Made by a program: the position numbers and the translations under genes
Assembly: GCF_010093025.1 (NCBI RefSeq)
Contig: NZ_CP048114.1
Coordinates: 62,001 to 126,000 of the forward strand
Direction of reading: 5' to 3'
Length of the DNA stretch: 64,000 bases
Source: Edaphobacter sp. 12200R-103
GTDB taxonomy: Bacteria; Acidobacteriota; Terriglobia; Terriglobales; Acidobacteriaceae
In this document: positions 1-8,193 of the stretch, in pieces
How the letters are laid out: every line of letters begins with the position of its first letter
Position numbering within the stretch: the stretch's first letter is position 1
Notes under the pieces: generated by a model
What the model saw: the letters and a program-made list of their open reading frames with translations, nothing else
Told to the model about the DNA's origin: nothing
Databases searched by the model: none

Positions 1-2
1 AT

Positions 3-965
3 TTCCTCTTCCTGATGATTTACGTCTTCATGGAGCGGGCAATTGCTATTACGACGCGGCGACGCAGCTATATGTACTGGCTGCTGGGGCTGGATATTGC
101 AATGACCCTGAGCTACCTGTACTTCACCTACGTAAAACCGGACGTGATCGCAAGGACGATTGAGGCCGTCATCGTCATGCCGGTAATGCAGATCCCGATC
201 TGGGTTCATCTGGAGCGATGTCAGGAGAAGACGATCCGGCCGGCGCTGCGAGCCATGTCGCTGGTATTGCTGCTGCATATGGTGATGAACTTTGTGCGGG
301 TAATAGGCGTGCTGCTGCTGCATCGAGCCGATGCCTGGTTTACCTGGACCGGCGTGATCACGGTGGCTGGAATGGCGATCTCGTTCATGTGGGTCGACTC
401 CCTGCGGATTCGTGACGAGTTGGAGCGGCGGGCGATGACCGATCACCTGACAGGTCTGCTGAACCGGAGAGGGCTGGAGGAGTTTGGCGCGCGCGAGTTG
501 AGCCGGGCTCGTCGTCTTCACCTGCCTTGCTCGGCGATGGCGATGGATCTCAACTGCTTCAAGCAGATTAATGATACCTACGGTCACGGCGCGGGCGATG
601 ATGCTCTTCGTGCGGTCGCTGCAGCCATTCGCGCTTCCACCCGCATCACCGACGTTGCGACGCGAATGGGTGGCGACGAGTTCTTTGTCATTCTTCCAGG
701 GTCAGACGAACGTGGCGCCGCAGAGATCTGCAGCAGGCTGCGAGCGGCGATTCAGGCGGTAAGAGTGGAGGCTGCAGATGGCCAGAGTTTCTCCATCGCG
801 CTGAGCATCGGTGGTGTGACCCTCCGGGAAGAGAAGATCACGATTGAAGATCTATTCCGCGAGAGCGACGCAAGACTCTACCTGGAGAAAGAGGCCTCGG
901 TCGGCTGCGATGGACAGACGGCCCGTCCACGTCCCAGGCTGCTGCTGCGCCGCACCGTGGAGTAA
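3..965 (+). CDS. Membrane-anchored GGDEF diguanylate cyclase (5' end outside the window)
   Basis: Makes cyclic di-GMP from two GTP at the inner membrane. The reading frame is open to the left edge, so the true start probably lies outside; the first ATG in view is at 15. Counting from that ATG, residues 20-130 hold about four hydrophobic segments. A GGDEF domain follows, with the metal-binding Asp at about 178 in a DLNCFK context and the GGDEF signature at 219-223. An RITD at 210-213, five residues before GGDEF, matches the RxxD inhibitory site, so product feedback is likely. The N-terminal membrane part looks like a sensor but I cannot name its family. The gene ends 7 bases before a convergent gene. 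The catalytic call is firm; the signal sensed is unknown. Confidence 0.9.
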   Translation, partial: FLFLMIYVFMERAIAITTRRRSYMYWLLGLDIAMTLSYLYFTYVKPDVIARTIEAVIVMPVMQIPIWVHLERCQEKTIRPALRAMSLVLLLHMVMNFVRVIGVLLLHRADAWFTWTGVITVAGMAISFMWVDSLRIRDELERRAMTDHLTGLLNRRGLEEFGARELSRARRLHLPCSAMAMDLNCFKQINDTYGHGAGDDALRAVAAAIRASTRITDVATRMGGDEFFVILPGSDERGAAEICSRLRAAIQAVRVEAADGQSFSIALSIGGVTLREEKITIEDLFRESDARLYLEKEASVGCDGQTARPRPRLLLRRTVE

Positions 966-972
966 AGAGAGA

Positions 973-1215
973 CTAGCGCCGACGGTAATCGCCAAAGATC
1001 TTGAGGATGGCGAGGAGGAGCGTGAGCGAGCCGGTGGGGAGACATCCCATGGCGAGCATCAGGGCCAGCCAGCCGGCGTTGGTGTGGGGGCCCTGGCGGC
1101 CGATTCCACCGAAGAAGGCGTGGATGGCGATCACGCTGACGACGCCGATCCCGAAGATCCACAGACCGGTGCGGAGGACTTTGCGTGTATCAGGCTGGAG
1201 GAAGCTGGATGGCAT
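973..1215 (-). CDS. Small two-helix membrane protein next to DUF420
   Basis: An 80-residue protein of unknown function with two hydrophobic segments (about residues 16-36 and 48-72) and a basic C-terminus, so it should sit in the inner membrane. The frame stays open much further upstream, but that part is antisense to the DUF420 gene; ATG at 1213-1215, just after the DUF420 stop, gives a sensible membrane protein. It is the last gene of a ctaB-DUF420-small protein run on the minus strand with almost no spacing. That points to a role around cytochrome oxidase or haem assembly, but this is context only. Confidence 0.6.
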   Translation of the reverse strand: MPSSFLQPDTRKVLRTGLWIFGIGVVSVIAIHAFFGGIGRQGPHTNAGWLALMLAMGCLPTGSLTLLLAILKIFGDYRRR

Positions 1216-1235
1216 GAGATCAGATCGTACTTCTG

Positions 1236-1793
1236 TTAGTGGATCGCGGATTGCATCCAGTAGACGACGACACCGGTGATAGAGACATAGAGCCAGATGG
1301 GCCAGGTATAACGAGCGAGCCTGCGATGCGCAGGGAAGCGTCCGGTGAGGGACAGAAAGAAGGTAATAAGAATCATCGGCAGGGCGATGGTCGAAAGGAT
1401 GATGTGCGAGGCCAGGAGCTTCCAGTAGAAGGGCCACCAGGGGCTCAGGCGGTTGAAGTGGGTCTCGCCGTGCAGGTTGAAGTTGACCAGATACGAGACC
1501 AGAAAGATGGATGAAAAGATGAAGGCCGTGAACATAGCCGCGCGATGCTGGGCGATCCTGCGGGCGCGGATGAAGCGATAACCGGCAAGCAGAGCCACCG
1601 TGGACAGCGCGTTGAGGATAGCGTTCACCAGCGGGAGCGAGCGAAGCTGGGTTCCGGCGACATCGGTTGGGGTATGGAAGTAGACCAGCCAGCAGATGAA
1701 GGCGCTGGCGGCAACGCTGATCGCGACAATGGCGACAATGATGGACGGCGGTGTACGAAGCGTCTCGGAAGGCCGGGGCGTGCGTATGTTCAT
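1236..1793 (-). CDS. DUF420 membrane protein (cytochrome oxidase assembly neighbourhood)
   Basis: A 185-residue integral membrane protein with about five hydrophobic helices, matching the DUF420 (YozB/CtaM-like) family. Conserved polar positions include His residues in the helices (for example ARRIAQHRAAM and ASHIILS). Members of this family sit in cytochrome c oxidase clusters and are needed for oxidase maturation in some Firmicutes; that role is inferred here. Its ATG overlaps the ctaB stop as TGATG, so the two are probably translationally coupled. Confidence 0.85.
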   Translation of the reverse strand: MNIRTPRPSETLRTPPSIIVAIVAISVAASAFICWLVYFHTPTDVAGTQLRSLPLVNAILNALSTVALLAGYRFIRARRIAQHRAAMFTAFIFSSIFLVSYLVNFNLHGETHFNRLSPWWPFYWKLLASHIILSTIALPMILITFFLSLTGRFPAHRRLARYTWPIWLYVSITGVVVYWMQSAIH

Positions 1794-2758
1794 CAGAAGA
1801 ACAGGCGTCCTTTCGCATCGAGCATCATGGCTGCCATCAACAGTGGGAGATAGATCACCGATGCCTTAAGCAGATCGCAGGCGTAGGTGCGGGACTCCGG
1901 GGCCATTGGGTTGCGGGTGATACGGGCAAAGCGGATGGTGTACCAGAGGTATCCCGCCGAGAGAATGGCGGCGATCACGCCATAAATGTTTCCGGTGACA
2001 CCGAGCCAGGTGGGCCAGATGCTTACAGGGACCATCAGGACTGCATAGAAGAGCGACTGGATGACGGTCGAACGCGCGGCGAAGACTTCGTCGGGCTGTG
2101 TGGGGGTGAGGCGGATTCCCGCAGAGGCGTAGTCGTCGCGGTACATCCAGCCGATGGCCATGAAGTGAGGAAACTGCCAGACGAAGAGGATGGCGAAGAG
2201 TGCAATGGCAGGCCATTCGATGACGCCCCGTGCAGCAGTCCAGCCGATGAGTGGTGGAAGCGCACCCGGGAAGGCCCCAATGAAGGTGTTCACGACGGTA
2301 ATGCGCTTCAGCGGAGTGTAGATTCCGACGTAGCCGACGGCGGTGATGAGGGTGAGGGTCCCGGTCAGCAGGTTGGTGACGTGTGCCAGGTAGACGGAGC
2401 CAAGGAAGATGGCAGCGAATCCAACCAGAAGGCCATGGGCGAGCGAGATGCGTCCGGCAGCCATGGGGCGGTTGGAGGTTCGGCGCATCAGGGCGTCGGT
2501 GCGGCGCTCGAGTGCCTGATTAAGCGCGCTGGAACCGCAGGTAACGACGGCGATACCGGCCATAGCGCGTATGAGTCCCAGGTTAAAGGGGCTGATTCCG
2601 CTGGCGAGTGACGCTAGGTAGAAACCTGCCGCGGCCGTGATGACCACCATGACAGAGACGCGCAGCTTAAAAAGGGTGGCGTAGTCGGCAAAGAGACCAG
2701 GCTGGGCCGAGGTCTTTTCGGTAGCAAGACTTGCCGGAGTTGTAGCGGATTGTGCCAC
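1793..2758 (-). CDS. ctaB: Protoheme IX farnesyltransferase (haem O synthase)
   Basis: Transfers a farnesyl group from farnesyl diphosphate to protohaem IX, giving haem O for terminal oxidases. The 321-residue protein has the UbiA-fold layout of about eight to nine membrane helices. The prenyl-diphosphate/Mg binding motif begins at Asn80 and reads NQALERRTDALMRRT, followed by NRP, as in CtaB/CyoE. A second loop with YRDDYASAGI follows at about 205. Length is normal for the family. The gene leads a tight minus-strand group with DUF420 and a small membrane protein, so it likely supplies haem to an aa3- or ba3-type oxidase encoded elsewhere. Confidence 0.95.
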   Translation of the reverse strand: MAQSATTPASLATEKTSAQPGLFADYATLFKLRVSVMVVITAAAGFYLASLASGISPFNLGLIRAMAGIAVVTCGSSALNQALERRTDALMRRTSNRPMAAGRISLAHGLLVGFAAIFLGSVYLAHVTNLLTGTLTLITAVGYVGIYTPLKRITVVNTFIGAFPGALPPLIGWTAARGVIEWPAIALFAILFVWQFPHFMAIGWMYRDDYASAGIRLTPTQPDEVFAARSTVIQSLFYAVLMVPVSIWPTWLGVTGNIYGVIAAILSAGYLWYTIRFARITRNPMAPESRTYACDLLKASVIYLPLLMAAMMLDAKGRLFF

Positions 2759-2856
2759 GTAATAAGGATACCGCTTTTAGACTGTGGCGGTTCGGGGAGC
2801 AGAGCGATTAGCGGACGTGGGGATGGCCGCAGGAGGGGCAGCAGCGTCTTCGTCTA

Positions 2857-2881
2857 CGCCCTATGGGCTTTGTTTAGGGCG
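2857..2881. other. Hairpin between polX and ctaB
   Basis: CGCCCTA and TAGGGCG form a perfect 7-bp stem in the 218-base gap between ctaB and polX. There is no T-run on either side, so it is not a classical intrinsic terminator. A second, less perfect GC-rich inverted structure around CTTCGCGAAG lies at about 2927-2959. The gap holds no convincing gene. Confidence 0.4.
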
Positions 2882-2976
2882 AAAGGGCGATGACGGAGGG
2901 TGTCTGTGCATTCCTGCAAACCCACCCTAGCTTCGCGAAGAGGGGGACCCGGTTTGTGTCTGACGAGAGAGGTTTT

Positions 2977-4722
2977 TCACGGATGCGGGCGCATGGCCGC
3001 CAGAAGCGCCTCGGCACTGGGCTGGGTATTGAGGACATCGACGGCGGTGAGCCAGGCGCGGCGAAGCTGGGTGATTCCGTAGCGGATCTGGTCCAGCTCG
3101 GCAGTGGAATGGGCGTCGGTGTTGACTACGATTTTGCAGCCGTGCTGTTTGGCCAGGCGCAGGTGAAGGTCGTTCAGGTCGGCGCGGGCGGGGCTGGCGT
3201 TGTGTTCGACGGCGACGCCAAGCTCGGCCGCACGCCTGATGACAGTTTCGACGTTGACGGCGTAAGGATCGCGCTTGAGTACCTTGCGACCGGTGGGGTG
3301 TCCCAGGATGCGGACGTACGGGTTCTCCATGGCGTGAAGGATACGGTTGGTGATCTCTTCCGCCGGCTGATCGAAGCGGCTGTGTACGCTGGCGACGACG
3401 ATGTCCATTTGGGCGAGGGTGTCGTCGGAGAGGTCGAGATCGCCCTCGGCAAGAATATCGACCTCGACGCCGGCGAGGACGCGGATGCGTCCCTCCATCT
3501 CGGCGTCGATCTCGCGAATGCGCTTGATGTGAGCCAGAGCGCGACGGTCGTCCATGCCATTGGTCATCGCGAGATTCTTGGAGTGGTCGGTGATGGCAAT
3601 GTACCTGAGTCCGCGGTCGAGTGCGGCCTCGGCCATCTCGCGAATCGTGTTGCCACCGTCGGTTTCCACGGTATGCATGTGGAGATCGCCGCGAATGTCG
3701 GTGAGGGTGATGAGGCTGGGCAGAGTGTGATTGGCGGCAGCCTCAAGCTCTCCGGAGTTTTCGCGAAGCTCGGGTGGGATGTAATCGAGGTCGAGGGCGC
3801 GGTAGATCAGTTCCTCGGTAGCGGCGGCGACGATGGCGTTGTCTTCGACCCGGACGAGAGCGTACTCGTTGAGAGTCATGCCGCGCTTGATGGCCCGCTG
3901 CCGCAGGGCCACATTGTGCATCTTGGAGCCGGTGAAGTATTGGAGTGCGGCCCCATAGCTGGCGCGTGGCAGCAGGCGGACGTCCACCTGGAAGTTGTTG
4001 CGGAGCGTGAAGCTGACCTTGTTCTGGCCGCGGGCCAGCAGCTTGTCGATGAGCGGAAGGGTGGCGACGTGCTCGACGGCCGCTGCAACAACGTCGGGCT
4101 CGCAGGCAGGCCCAGTGACGAGAAGGTCGAGATCGCCGACGGTTTCGCGTCCGCGACGGAGCGAGCCTGCGGGAGTAATCTCTTCGATGCCCGGAAACTC
4201 GCGGATGAGAGCGGAGATACGCTCCGCCTGTTCGCGGGCCTGGTCGATGCGGAAACGGCTGGAGTTTTTGCGGTAGTCCTCGATGCCCTTCAGGAGTTTG
4301 GTGGTGAACTTCTCGCCCATGCGGGGAAGTTTGTTCAGGTGACCCGCCTTGGCGGCCTCTTCCAGCCCGTCGATATCGCAGACCTCGAGGGCTGACCAGA
4401 CCAGAGCTACGGTCTTAGGTCCCATGCCGGGCAGATGAAGCAGTTCCAGCATGGAGGGACGATACTTTTTGAGGAGTTCGTCGCGGAGAGGGGTCGAGCC
4501 GGTTCGCAGGATATCGACGATATTCGCGGCCATGCCTTTGCCGATGCCCGCGATGGTCAGGAGCTGTTTGGGATCGTCTGCGAGCAGGGCAAGCTGGGAT
4601 GTCTGCTGTTCCACAGCCTCAGCGGCCCGCCGGTAGGAACGGATGCGAAAGGGATCGGCTGCATCGATTTCCAATAAAGCAGCCGTCTCCTCGAGCACTC
4701 GTGCAATCGATATATTGTCCAT
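2977..4722 (-). CDS. polX: DNA polymerase/3'-5' exonuclease PolX
   Basis: A bacterial family X repair polymerase of 581 residues fused to a PHP nuclease domain, acting in base-excision and gap repair. The N-terminal part has two helix-hairpin-helix motifs (GIGKGMAANIVD at about 58 and GMGPKTVALVW at about 99). The nucleotidyltransferase signature GSLRRGRETVGDLDLLV at about 186-202 carries the two metal-binding Asp residues. The PHP domain starts at about 345 with DLHMHT and includes AITDHS and later metal-ligand segments (GVEVDILAEG, GHPTGRK, VNTDAHS). Length and domain order match PolX of Bacillus and Thermus. It stands alone on the minus strand. Confidence 0.95.
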   Translation of the reverse strand: MDNISIARVLEETAALLEIDAADPFRIRSYRRAAEAVEQQTSQLALLADDPKQLLTIAGIGKGMAANIVDILRTGSTPLRDELLKKYRPSMLELLHLPGMGPKTVALVWSALEVCDIDGLEEAAKAGHLNKLPRMGEKFTTKLLKGIEDYRKNSSRFRIDQAREQAERISALIREFPGIEEITPAGSLRRGRETVGDLDLLVTGPACEPDVVAAAVEHVATLPLIDKLLARGQNKVSFTLRNNFQVDVRLLPRASYGAALQYFTGSKMHNVALRQRAIKRGMTLNEYALVRVEDNAIVAAATEELIYRALDLDYIPPELRENSGELEAAANHTLPSLITLTDIRGDLHMHTVETDGGNTIREMAEAALDRGLRYIAITDHSKNLAMTNGMDDRRALAHIKRIREIDAEMEGRIRVLAGVEVDILAEGDLDLSDDTLAQMDIVVASVHSRFDQPAEEITNRILHAMENPYVRILGHPTGRKVLKRDPYAVNVETVIRRAAELGVAVEHNASPARADLNDLHLRLAKQHGCKIVVNTDAHSTAELDQIRYGITQLRRAWLTAVDVLNTQPSAEALLAAMRPHP

Positions 4723-4887
4723 TTAAACTCTGACCCGAAGCTCTGCTTTCTATCGAAGCTCCTGAGTCAGTATGCCGCATTCCCGTTTGACGCGGAGAAG
4801 GCTGGCCGACAAATCGTCCTGGGAAAATCCATGCCCCGGAACGAGAGATCCGGCGAATCTCTGTGGTCTAGCGGGGAGGTAGATGTT

Positions 4888-5109
4888 TTAGCTTGCCAGT
4901 TCCTTAATGCGGAATACCTGATCTGCCTGGGGGCCTTTTGCGCCTTGGATGATATCGAACTCTACTTCATCGCCCTCTTTGAGACTCTTGTAGCCTTCCC
5001 GTTGGATCGAGGTGTAGTGAACGAAGACATCGGCTCCTCCGTCACGGCCAAGGAAGCCATACCCCTTTGCGTTGTTGAACCACTTCACGGTGCCTTTGTA
5101 CTGTGCCAA
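4888..5109 (-). CDS. Cold-shock domain protein (CspA family), TTG start
   Basis: A 73-residue single-stranded nucleic acid binding protein and RNA chaperone. RNP1 (KGYGFL) and RNP2 (VFVHY) are both intact and the WFN segment is present. The start is TTG at 5107-5109: it follows an AAGGAG ribosome site (complement of 5119-5124) at 9 bases, and no ATG fits the conserved N-terminus. A non-ATG start may lower or tune translation. A weak stem (AGAGAT/ATCTCT, 4842-4861) lies downstream without a T-run. Which Csp paralogue it is cannot be told from sequence. Confidence 0.92.
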   Translation of the reverse strand: MAQYKGTVKWFNNAKGYGFLGRDGGADVFVHYTSIQREGYKSLKEGDEVEFDIIQGAKGPQADQVFRIKELAS

Positions 5110-5270
5110 GACCCTTGCTCCTTACGATCAATTCAACCCGAAGGGCCTGCCGGGGCAGACACTCCGGATAAAAAGTTGGGACGCAAAAGTGGTCAAGGAG
5201 GTTTTCTGCAAAAATTGCCGATGACCCTGTAAATGCTGATTGTTCGGGACTAAGAGATCGTCAGCAGCAG

Positions 5271-5936
5271 CTACTTCAGAAGATTTTGCTGGCGCAAACG
5301 ATCGTAAAGCATCAACCCGATCAATGTCTTACCGTCATGGATCTTGTTTTGCGATGCCAGTGAAAGCGCCTGGGAGAGAGGTATACGAATGACTTCGATC
5401 TGCTCATCTTCCTCCGGCTGCGCGACTCCGCCGCGAATATCGCGCGCCAGGTAGATCTGCATCCATTCGCCGAGAAAGCCGGGGCTGGCAAAATACTTGG
5501 TGAGCAGGGTCCAACGTCTGGCGCGGTAGCCGGTCTCCTCGATCATCTCGCGTTTGGCTGCGGCCAAGGTGGCTTCGCCCGGCTCGACGCGGCCTGCGGG
5601 CAGCTCCAGCAGAAACTGCCCGGTGGCGTGACGATACTGGCGCTCGAGGATAATGTGGGGATCGGCAGGGTTCACCGACTCATCGACGGCGAGGATGACG
5701 ACCGATCCGTTGTGACGAATGACCTCACGAATGTTCTTTGCGCCGCCGGGTTCGATCACCTCGTCACGGAAGACAGAGAATACCTTGCCCTTGTATACCT
5801 CTTTTGAGGAAAGTAGCTTACTTTTACCGGATCTGCGGGCAGAGGCAGGCTTGGAGGCGGCTGGTTTTGCTTTGCGCAGCACGCTGGAAGTTCGAGACAA
5901 TCTGGATTTTTTCGCACTCGTTTTTTGGGGCGCCAT
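5271..5936 (-). CDS. Nudix hydrolase, ADP-ribose pyrophosphatase type
   Basis: A 221-residue Nudix enzyme probably cleaving ADP-ribose or a similar nucleotide sugar in the cytosol. The Nudix box is complete at about residues 127-149 (GRVEPGEATLAAAKREMIEE followed by TG). Upstream residues resemble the NudF/ADPRase subfamily, including the YRHATG segment before the box. The first 40 residues are basic and rich in Ser/Lys/Ala, a low-complexity extension not needed for the fold; a later start is possible but no better Met is visible before the core. The gene is divergent from bshC, and its leader holds a terminator-like hairpin (5997-6020). Confidence 0.85.
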   Translation of the reverse strand: MAPQKTSAKKSRLSRTSSVLRKAKPAASKPASARRSGKSKLLSSKEVYKGKVFSVFRDEVIEPGGAKNIREVIRHNGSVVILAVDESVNPADPHIILERQYRHATGQFLLELPAGRVEPGEATLAAAKREMIEETGYRARRWTLLTKYFASPGFLGEWMQIYLARDIRGGVAQPEEDEQIEVIRIPLSQALSLASQNKIHDGKTLIGLMLYDRLRQQNLLK

Positions 5937-5996
5937 GTCGCTACGGTATCATCCCTGCATCGGGAGCTTTCATAGGCGCATCCAAGGAGCTGCTGG

Positions 5997-6020
5997 AAAA
6001 AATGGGACCGGAAGGTCCCA
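5997..6020 (-). terminator. Intrinsic terminator in the leader of the Nudix gene
   Basis: Read on the minus strand, TGGGACC and GGTCCCA pair with a 4-base loop (6003-6020) and are followed directly by six T (5997-6002). This is a textbook terminator shape. It lies about 60 bases upstream of the Nudix start and downstream of DNA antisense to the bshC start. It could stop antisense transcription or act as a leader attenuator. Confidence 0.7.
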
Positions 6021-6130
6021 GAGTTGCATCAGATAGAGAACTTCAAGCAAAGTATTTGCAATGAAAGTCCTTGGCGGATTCAAATCGAGTCTGCGGGCAG
6101 GAAGATGAGACTCGAGGATGAAGGACTGCC

Positions 6131-7783
6131 ATGAGCGTTGAGTGTTATCCGATAACGGTGTTGCCCCATATATCGCAACTGTACCGCGATTATCTGGTGA
6201 TGGGGGACAACGCGGAGAGCCCGGTTCGGTCGTGGTATGGCTCAGGCGATTCCGGCGGCCCCTTTGCGGGCGGATGGATGAAGAGCTCTTCCTCGGTTGA
6301 GAATCCCCACCGCCTGGCAGAGGAGCTTCTTCGACAGAACCGGAGCTTCGGCGCGAGCGCAGAGACGATCTCGAATATTGAAAAACTGAGGGAGGGGGCA
6401 CGGGCAGTCGTTACCGGACAGCAGGTTGTCCTGTTCGGCGGCCCGCTGTTGACGCTGCTGAAGGCTTCGGCCGCGATCTCGCGGGCACGCGAGGCGACAC
6501 GTATCACCGGGATCGAGCATGTTCCCGTTTTCTGGATGGCAACTGAGGATCACGACCTGGCAGAGGTGGACCAGGCGGCGCTGCTTACGAAGACGGAGGT
6601 TGAAGTCTTCAAGGCTGGATTGCGTGTTTCGCTGCCGGTACCAGTCGGAGATGTGCCACTGAACCAGGAGACGGCGCCCCTGCTGGAACAGGCGATCGAG
6701 CGGGCGACGGAGCTGCTGGAGTACGCTCCGGTCAGTGAGTGGATCCGCGAGGCGTATCTGGCAGAAGGAGCTACGCTGGCAAGCGCCTTCGGCAAATTGA
6801 TGGCCAGAATCTTCGCTCAGCAGGGCCTGGTGATCGTTGACGCGGCGAGCCGCGAGTTTCATGCGATGGGGGCTTCGACGCTGCAGTATGCCATTGAGCA
6901 TGCCGACGAACTGCGCCAGCGGCTGCTGTCGCGTACGCAGGAGCTGACGCAGAACGGATATCACGCCCAGGTTCTTGTCTCAGATACCTCGTCATTGCTC
7001 TTCCTGCTGGATGCCGAGACGGGCGAGCGGCTGGCGTTGCGGCCAGTGAATGATCTTTCCGAGTCCGAGACGCGCTGGCGCGCCGGCTCGCATGTGTTTT
7101 CCAAGGATGATCTGCTGAAGATTCTGGAGAGATCGCCGGAGCGATTGAGCCCCAACGCTCTTCTGAGGCCTGTCTTCCAGGACACGGTTCTGCCGACGGC
7201 GGCGTATATCGGCGGACCTGCAGAGATTGCGTACTTTGCCCAGAGCGAGGTCCTCTACAGGGCGATTCTGGGGCGAGTAACGTCGGTGTTGCCACGTCTG
7301 AGCGCAACTCTGATTGAGCCTGCAATCGATACCGTGATGCAGAAGGACGAGATTCAGCTTTCGGATGCGATGACCACAGCAGACGAGCTGGCGCTGCGCC
7401 TGGGCGCACGGGCGATGCCAATCCCCCTAAAGCGCAAGCTGGCGGCTGTTGGCAATGCCCTGGAGACAGAGCTGGATGCCCTGACAGAGTACCTGCGCGG
7501 TATCGACGCTTCTCTTGGAACAGCGGCGGAGACTTCGGGCTCGAAGATGCGATACCAGATGGACCGCCTGCGGAGGATGGCTGCAAACTTCGGTCTGCAG
7601 AAAGAAGCTTCGCTGAAGAAGCACGCGGCTGCGATCACGCTGAATCTCTATCCGGACGGACATCCTCAGGAACGGCTGCTGGCGGGGGCCTGGTTTCTCG
7701 CCCGCTATGGTGACGGATTGATCGATCGCCTCGTGCAGGTAGCGAACAATCAGTGCCCGGGCCATGTGGTGGTGCGCCTGTAG
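6131..7783 (+). CDS. bshC: Bacillithiol biosynthesis cysteine-adding enzyme BshC
   Basis: Adds cysteine to glucosaminyl-malate, the last step in making bacillithiol, the low-molecular-weight thiol of Firmicutes, Bacteroidetes, Deinococcus and Acidobacteria. The 550-residue length is typical. The family hallmark is the early Rossmann-like segment at about 94-140 (VVTGQQVVLFGGPLLTLLKA, then PVFWMATEDHD). A coiled-coil stretch lies in the last 140 residues, as in B. subtilis BshC. AAGGA lies 5 bases before the ATG. The partner genes bshA and bshB are not in the window. Confidence 0.95.
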   Translation: MSVECYPITVLPHISQLYRDYLVMGDNAESPVRSWYGSGDSGGPFAGGWMKSSSSVENPHRLAEELLRQNRSFGASAETISNIEKLREGARAVVTGQQVVLFGGPLLTLLKASAAISRAREATRITGIEHVPVFWMATEDHDLAEVDQAALLTKTEVEVFKAGLRVSLPVPVGDVPLNQETAPLLEQAIERATELLEYAPVSEWIREAYLAEGATLASAFGKLMARIFAQQGLVIVDAASREFHAMGASTLQYAIEHADELRQRLLSRTQELTQNGYHAQVLVSDTSSLLFLLDAETGERLALRPVNDLSESETRWRAGSHVFSKDDLLKILERSPERLSPNALLRPVFQDTVLPTAAYIGGPAEIAYFAQSEVLYRAILGRVTSVLPRLSATLIEPAIDTVMQKDEIQLSDAMTTADELALRLGARAMPIPLKRKLAAVGNALETELDALTEYLRGIDASLGTAAETSGSKMRYQMDRLRRMAANFGLQKEASLKKHAAAITLNLYPDGHPQERLLAGAWFLARYGDGLIDRLVQVANNQCPGHVVVRL

Positions 7784-7828
7784 GCGATCCATAGCGTGCG
7801 TTTTGCTTCTGTATCAAGGAGCATTAAA

Positions 7829-8158
7829 ATGGCGCACGAGGAGTCTGCCATGGGTCTTAGCGATCAGCCATTTGAAGTAATGTGTCCCGACTGCGGAGCG
7901 ATGCTGAAGATTGACCCGGTGACCCGCGCGATCATCTCTCATAAGTCCGCGCCAAAGAAGAAGACTTTCGAAGACTTCGGGGAGGCCGCCAAGGCGTTGC
8001 GCGAGGCGGATGCACGGCGCGACTCGATCTTCCAGCAATCCATGGACGCCCAGAAGAACAAGGATGATGTGCTGGCGAAGAAGTTTGCCGAGGCGGTGAA
8101 GAAGGCCAAGGAGACTCCGCTGGGCGAAAAGCCGTTGCGGGATTTCGACCTCGATTGA
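7829..8158 (+). CDS. Small zinc-ribbon-like conserved hypothetical protein
   Basis: A 109-residue acidic/basic soluble protein of unknown function. Near its N-terminus a CPDC pair (MCPDCGAMLKID) looks like half of a zinc ribbon; no second Cys pair is present. The rest is strongly helical and Lys/Ala/Glu-rich (about residues 40-95), suggesting a coiled coil. ATG 7829 is chosen for its AAGGAG at 7816-7821; an in-frame ATG at 7850 also has a nearby GAGGAG and would give 102 residues. It sits between bshC and the uup-like gene on the same strand and may be cotranscribed with them. Confidence 0.7.
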   Translation: MAHEESAMGLSDQPFEVMCPDCGAMLKIDPVTRAIISHKSAPKKKTFEDFGEAAKALREADARRDSIFQQSMDAQKNKDDVLAKKFAEAVKKAKETPLGEKPLRDFDLD

Positions 8159-8193
8159 GTGTCGCGCATAGCTTTGGCGTTTAAACTTGATCC

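Noticed and set aside
1751..2611. 286-codon plus-strand frame
   Set aside because: Antisense to ctaB, no recognisable domains.
2890..4395. Long plus-strand reading frame of 501 codons
   Set aside because: It is antisense to polX, has an implausible Gly/Val/Asp-rich composition and no family features.
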